From Bacteroidota bacterium (GTDB lineage Bacteria > Bacteroidota > Bacteroidia > Flavobacteriales > Crocinitomicaceae): a DNA stretch of 19,808 nucleotides. The notes below the pieces were generated by a model. The model made no database searches. It saw only the letters and a list, made by a program, of their open reading frames with translations, and had not been told where the DNA came from. A program made the translations under genes and the position numbers. Shown here one piece after another: positions 15,886 to 19,808 of this stretch. The stretch lies in assembly GCA_029558435.1 (NCBI GenBank), contig JAKQEZ010000457.1:1-19808 (forward strand). Reading direction: 5' to 3'. Position 1 is the stretch's first letter. The number at the start of each line of letters is the position of its first letter.

Positions 15886-18687
15886 ATGACAAGCAAACAG
15901 GAGGCATACAACGAAATTTCCGAACTGGTGGAGCGATTCACCGAGCAATACGATAGCTACAAAAAAGCCGACTATAACGAAACCCTTACAAGGCGTGACT
16001 TTATTGACCCTTTCTTCAAGGCATTGGGTTGGGACATTGACAACAAAAACGGCTATGCCGAAGCATACCGAGAGGTAATCCATGAGGACAGAGTAAAAAT
16101 CGGCAAGGCGACCAAAGCCCCCGACTATTCATTCCGACTGGTGGGCGGCAAACGACTTTTCTTTGTGGAAGCCAAGAAACCGAGCGTTGCGGTCAAAGAT
16201 GAAATTCAACCCGCTTACCAAGTCCGCAGATATGGTTGGAGTGCCAAACTTCCAGTGAGCATCATTACCGACTTTGAGGAGTTTTCCGTTTACGACTGCA
16301 CCAAAAAGCCCAACCCTACCGACAAAGCATCTGTTGCCCGTATCAAATACCTGACTTTTAAGGACTACCTCAAAGAGTTTGACTTTCTGTGGGACACATT
16401 CAGCAAAGAGCGAGTGCTGAAAGGCAGCTTTGACAAGTTTATCGAAGGCAACCTACATAAAAAAGGAACTGCCACCGTTGACAAAGAATTTCTGCAATCG
16501 TTGGACAGTTGGCGAACTTACTTGGCTACAAGCATTGCAATCAACAACAAACATCTTGACGAAGACGAGATAAACTTTGCTGTTCAGCAAACCATTGACC
16601 GTATCATTTTCCTTCGCATTGCCGAAGACCGCAGCGTTGAACCTTACGGTGCCTTGAAAGACACCGTTAAAAGCGGCAACTTCTATCAAAACCTTTTCCA
16701 TCTGTTTCAACAGGCAGACGACAAATACAATTCGGGCTTGTTTGATTTCCGCAAAGACAAAATCAGCAAAGCACTCACCATTGACAACAAGGTGGTTAAA
16801 ACCATTGTAAACGAACTATACTATCCCGAAAGCCCTTACGAGTTTTCCGTTTTATCGGTAGAGATTTTAGGCAGTGCCTACGAACAGTTTTTGGGCAAAA
16901 CCATTACCATTGACAAAGCCCACCGAGCCAAGATTGAGGAAAAACCCGAAGTGCGAAAAGCGGGAGGCGTGTATTACACCCCGCAATATGTGGTGGACTA
17001 CATCGTAAAAAACACAGTCGGAAAACTCATTGAAAACAAAACACCGAAAGACATAAGCAAAATAAAAATAGTTGACCCTGCCTGCGGCAGTGGCAGCTTT
17101 TTGATTGGTGCTTATCAGTATTTGTTGGATTGGCACAAAAACTATTACACCGACAACGGCAAAATTTCCAAAGGCAACAAAGGCAATCCCCTAACGCCCG
17201 AAGGCAACCTCACCACAGCCGAAAAGAAACGCATTTTGCTCAACAACATTTTCGGGGTGGATATTGACGTAAACGCAGTAGAAGTAACCAAACTCAGTTT
17301 ATTGCTCAAATGTATGGAGGGCGAAACATCTGCTTCTATTTCTCACCAGTTGCAAATGTTTAACGAGCGGGTATTGCCCACACTTGACGAAAATATTAAA
17401 AGCGGAAACAGTTTGGTGGACACGGATTTTTACGACAGCGTTTTAGATTTTGGTGAGGAGAAAAAAGTAAAGCCGTTTAGTTGGCACAAAGGATTTCCCG
17501 ATGTGTTCAAGCAAGGAGGTTTTGATGTGGTGATTGGAAACCCACCTTACGTAATGTTGCAGAATCTTGAAACAAGAGAAGTATTTGATTATGCTTTGAG
17601 GAAATTTCAATCAGCAAAATATAAGATTGATACTTACCAAATCTTTACCGAGCAATCAATTAAGCTTTTGAAAGAACAAGGTTTGTTGGGTTTCATTACT
17701 CCAAATTCTTTCCTAAAAAATATTCATGCAGAACCTTTGCGGAAATATATTCTTGATACAACGAGTATCAAAGAAATTCTTTTGTTCAACTATTCTGTTT
17801 TCGCAGCAGCAAGTGTTGATACCTGCATTTTTGTTTTAGAGAAGGGAAAACCAAGCAAGAAAAGTGAGCTAAAAGTTTATACTTCCGATGTCGCTTTTGA
17901 AGTCAAAAATGTTTCAAGCATTAAACAGTTTGTTTTTACAAACAATAACCGAACTGATTTTAATCTTCTTATTACTGGTAATGATTCTGAGTTACTGAAT
18001 AAAATTTTAAAAAACTCAAACCGACTTGGCAATTATTGCGGAGCATATTTTGGAATCCAAACTTTTGATAGAAAAAAATATGTCAGTGAAACAAAAAAGG
18101 ACAACCACTATGAGCCGGTAATTGACGGAGGAAATATTGAACCATATAATTTAAAGCCGTCAACAGAGTTTGTTCACTACATTCCTACTGCAATCAAAAG
18201 CGGAGGAAGTGAAACAATTTACAGACAAGATAGAATTTGCATTAGGCAAATTGGAGCAACACCAGTTGCGACTTTTGTTTCTGCAAACATTTTTACTCTC
18301 AATACGATTTACAATGTTTATCTAAAAGAAAAGAATTTAGCAGACCTGAAATTTTTGTTAGGAGTAATCACATCAAAGGCAACAAAATATTTTTGGAAGA
18401 AAAATAATTCAGACGAGAAAAAAACTTTTCCAAAAATTAAGAAGGAAGCAATTCTTTCTATTCCCGTTCCAATTATCACTAAGCAGAATAAAAACTTGCA
18501 TGATGAAATTGTAAAACTGGTAAATCAACTCCTCCAACTTAACCAAGAAAAAGCAGAAATTAAGCTTGCCACAAAACTCGACCAACTCCAAAACAAAATT
18601 GACTACTGCGAAAACCGCATCAATCAAATAGTGTATCAGTTGTATGAGCTAACAGAAGCAGAAATTGAAGTTGTCGAAAATGGATAA
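15886..18687 (+). CDS. Type IIG restriction endonuclease-methyltransferase (Eco57I-like)
   Basis: A single 933-aa polypeptide with cutting, methylating and recognition parts. The N-terminal nuclease domain shows a PD-(D/E)xK pattern: Asp80 in APDYSFRL and Glu95-x-Lys97 in FFVEAKKP. A helical connector follows, then a gamma-class N6-adenine methyltransferase with the entry motif GVYYTPQYVVDYIV, motif I DPACGSGSF (397-405) and motif IV NPPY (552-555). The remaining 370 residues form the target-recognition domain and a C-terminal coiled-coil segment (LLQLNQEKAEIKLATKLDQL and on). The length and domain order are usual for Eco57I/MmeI-type enzymes, and all catalytic motifs are intact, so it is likely active. 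The sequence up to about 17550 is roughly 50% GC in sampled lines, but the recognition domain is about 33%, hinting at an exchanged specificity region. The pentapeptide-repeat gene overlaps its end by 8 nt. Confidence 0.95.
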   Translation: MTSKQEAYNEISELVERFTEQYDSYKKADYNETLTRRDFIDPFFKALGWDIDNKNGYAEAYREVIHEDRVKIGKATKAPDYSFRLVGGKRLFFVEAKKPSVAVKDEIQPAYQVRRYGWSAKLPVSIITDFEEFSVYDCTKKPNPTDKASVARIKYLTFKDYLKEFDFLWDTFSKERVLKGSFDKFIEGNLHKKGTATVDKEFLQSLDSWRTYLATSIAINNKHLDEDEINFAVQQTIDRIIFLRIAEDRSVEPYGALKDTVKSGNFYQNLFHLFQQADDKYNSGLFDFRKDKISKALTIDNKVVKTIVNELYYPESPYEFSVLSVEILGSAYEQFLGKTITIDKAHRAKIEEKPEVRKAGGVYYTPQYVVDYIVKNTVGKLIENKTPKDISKIKIVDPACGSGSFLIGAYQYLLDWHKNYYTDNGKISKGNKGNPLTPEGNLTTAEKKRILLNNIFGVDIDVNAVEVTKLSLLLKCMEGETSASISHQLQMFNERVLPTLDENIKSGNSLVDTDFYDSVLDFGEEKKVKPFSWHKGFPDVFKQGGFDVVIGNPPYVMLQNLETREVFDYALRKFQSAKYKIDTYQIFTEQSIKLLKEQGLLGFITPNSFLKNIHAEPLRKYILDTTSIKEILLFNYSVFAAASVDTCIFVLEKGKPSKKSELKVYTSDVAFEVKNVSSIKQFVFTNNNRTDFNLLITGNDSELLNKILKNSNRLGNYCGAYFGIQTFDRKKYVSETKKDNHYEPVIDGGNIEPYNLKPSTEFVHYIPTAIKSGGSETIYRQDRICIRQIGATPVATFVSANIFTLNTIYNVYLKEKNLADLKFLLGVITSKATKYFWKKNNSDEKKTFPKIKKEAILSIPVPIITKQNKNLHDEIVKLVNQLLQLNQEKAEIKLATKLDQLQNKIDYCENRINQIVYQLYELTEAEIEVVENG

Positions 18688-19808
18688 AATGAAAAGATTA
18701 CTCATCATTATTATTGCAATTCTTATAGTCTCAGTTATAGTTGTAGCTCTTAACCCTACTGTTCAAGGTTTCATATTACTCTGGTTCAACAAATTTGCTG
18801 TATGGTTTTATCCGAACAACCCGAATCGCAATGCGGATTTTTTAAAAATCATTCTAAGTGTATTGGCGGGAATAGGAGTTTTCTTTGGCATTTATGTATC
18901 ATTATGGCGTGCAAAGACAACGGAAGAAAGCGTTATACTACAGGCAGAGGCAATAAAAAAGCAAGGACAACAGATTCAACTTGCTGTTAAATCACAAATT
19001 GACGAGAGATTTTCAAATGCAATAGAACATTTAGGTTCAGATAAAGAACCAGTATTGCTGGGAGGAATTGCCGAACTGCACCAAACCGCAAAGGAAAACA
19101 GCAAAGACTATGCAGAAGTCGCATTCAATATCCTCTGTAGTTATATCCGTTCAAACACCAATGTTTATAAAAAGAACGCAGATGATTTTAACGCAACGGC
19201 TATTCAAACAATCATCAACTATTTATTCAAACCAAGTGGAGGTATCGAAAATCCCTACAAAAATTTAAAAGCAGATTTAGGACATTCAAATCTATTAGGT
19301 GTTGACTTAAACGATTGTGATTTCACTGGTGCTGATTTCAGTTTTAGCTTAATGCCGAGTATGGAAAATGTAATACTGGATTATGCAAATATTGGGAGTG
19401 CAGATTTTTCAGTAGCAACATTAAAAAACGTAAGTCTGAAAAACGCAAGAGTATTTCATGCACGTTTTAGACTTTCAAACCTAACTGATGTTTCATTTGA
19501 GGGGTGTAAAGATGTAGGAGTAATTTTTATCGATTCTGAACTAACCAAAGTCTCTTTTGCAAATTCATCAATCCACAGAAGTTTGTTTCTATCTTGCTTG
19601 TTAGATAATGTAAACTTTGAAAATGTTGAGGTTATTTCTGCATCATTTGCTTGTTCAATAATTAGGAATACGAACTTCACCAAATTACCAGTTATGTTTG
19701 AATTAGACTTTAGAGCATCCGCATTTTCAAACTCAATCTTTAATGGTTTTATGAGTAAATGTAAATTCAACGGCTGTGGAAATACATATAGTTCATATCG
19801 CTACTTTT
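18680..19808 (+). CDS. Membrane-anchored pentapeptide-repeat protein (3' partial)
   Basis: An open frame runs from ATG 18680 (alternative ATG 18689) to the end of the window without a stop, at least 376 codons. The N-terminus has a strongly hydrophobic segment (LLIIIIAILIVSVIVVAL), then a second one (ILSVLAGIGVFFGIYVSLW) about 30 residues later. Next comes a charged, probably coiled helix (AEAIKKQGQQIQLAVKSQID) and a helical block, FSNAIEHLGSDKEPVLLGGI, typical of this membrane pentapeptide group. From about 19290 the protein is a series of degenerate A(D/N)LxX repeats (NLLGVDLNDCDFTGADFSFS and on), predicting a quadrilateral beta-helix in the cytoplasm. It overlaps the type IIG gene by 8 nt, so it is probably co-translated. 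Its function is unknown; an accessory or second defence component is inference. Confidence 0.85.
   Translation, partial: MDKMKRLLIIIIAILIVSVIVVALNPTVQGFILLWFNKFAVWFYPNNPNRNADFLKIILSVLAGIGVFFGIYVSLWRAKTTEESVILQAEAIKKQGQQIQLAVKSQIDERFSNAIEHLGSDKEPVLLGGIAELHQTAKENSKDYAEVAFNILCSYIRSNTNVYKKNADDFNATAIQTIINYLFKPSGGIENPYKNLKADLGHSNLLGVDLNDCDFTGADFSFSLMPSMENVILDYANIGSADFSVATLKNVSLKNARVFHARFRLSNLTDVSFEGCKDVGVIFIDSELTKVSFANSSIHRSLFLSCLLDNVNFENVEVISASFACSIIRNTNFTKLPVMFELDFRASAFSNSIFNGFMSKCKFNGCGNTYSSYRYF

Noticed and set aside
19456..19770. 104-codon frame on - strand
   Set aside because: It is antisense to the pentapeptide-repeat gene, whose + frame is open and clearly protein-like through the region.

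Overview
The window looks like a piece of a Bacteroidota chromosome, most likely Chitinophagaceae or a near relative. The reasons are: low to moderate GC; almost no Shine-Dalgarno sequences; promoter candidates of the TAnnTTTG type; a carboxypeptidase-regulatory-like plus OMP beta-barrel TonB-dependent receptor; and a short Argonaute/TIR-APAZ pair whose lengths (507 and 450 aa) and sequence are, from memory, very close to the SPARTA system of Crenotalea thermophila. No tRNA, rRNA, CRISPR array, transposase or integrase is visible.

Region 1 (1-5715) reads as one tightly packed + strand operon. It holds the C-terminal part of an SF2 (DEAD/DEAH type) helicase whose start lies outside the window, a beta-class DNA amino-methyltransferase 1 nt later, a TIR-APAZ protein, and a catalytically inactive short prokaryotic Argonaute overlapping it by 4 nt. 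The last two form a SPARTA abortive-infection system (guide-directed recognition of invader nucleic acid, then TIR NADase activity). The first two look like parts of a restriction-modification-type system.

Region 2 (6123-8426) is a single gene for a Pif1-like helicase with a TPR-like C-terminal part and an Asp/Tyr-rich tail. It is bracketed by two copies of a roughly 145-bp imperfect inverted repeat (family A).

Region 3 (8943-14910) is a more ordinary chromosomal segment. An OmpR-type response regulator and its sensor kinase (8-nt overlap) are followed by a periplasmic PepSY-like protein and an outer-membrane TonB-dependent receptor-like protein, closed by a strong terminator. Then come a small XRE-type repressor-like gene and a frameshifted gene of unknown function.

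Region 4 (14911-15885) is about 1 kb of non-coding DNA with a terminator, degenerate tandem repeats, two hairpins of family H, the third family A element and a promoter candidate.

Region 5 (15886-19808) has a complete type IIG restriction-methyltransferase and, overlapping its end, a membrane-anchored pentapeptide-repeat protein that runs off the window.

The most unusual content is non-coding. Three family A elements (145-148 bp, ends conserved, variable but self-complementary arms, attC-like in layout) and four family H hairpins (68-69 bp, arms covarying, a conserved A.A/C-G/A.A interruption and a conserved loop) sit exactly at the boundaries between the defence modules and the core genes. 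This suggests the island is assembled from cassettes delimited by a repeat system that I cannot assign to a described family.
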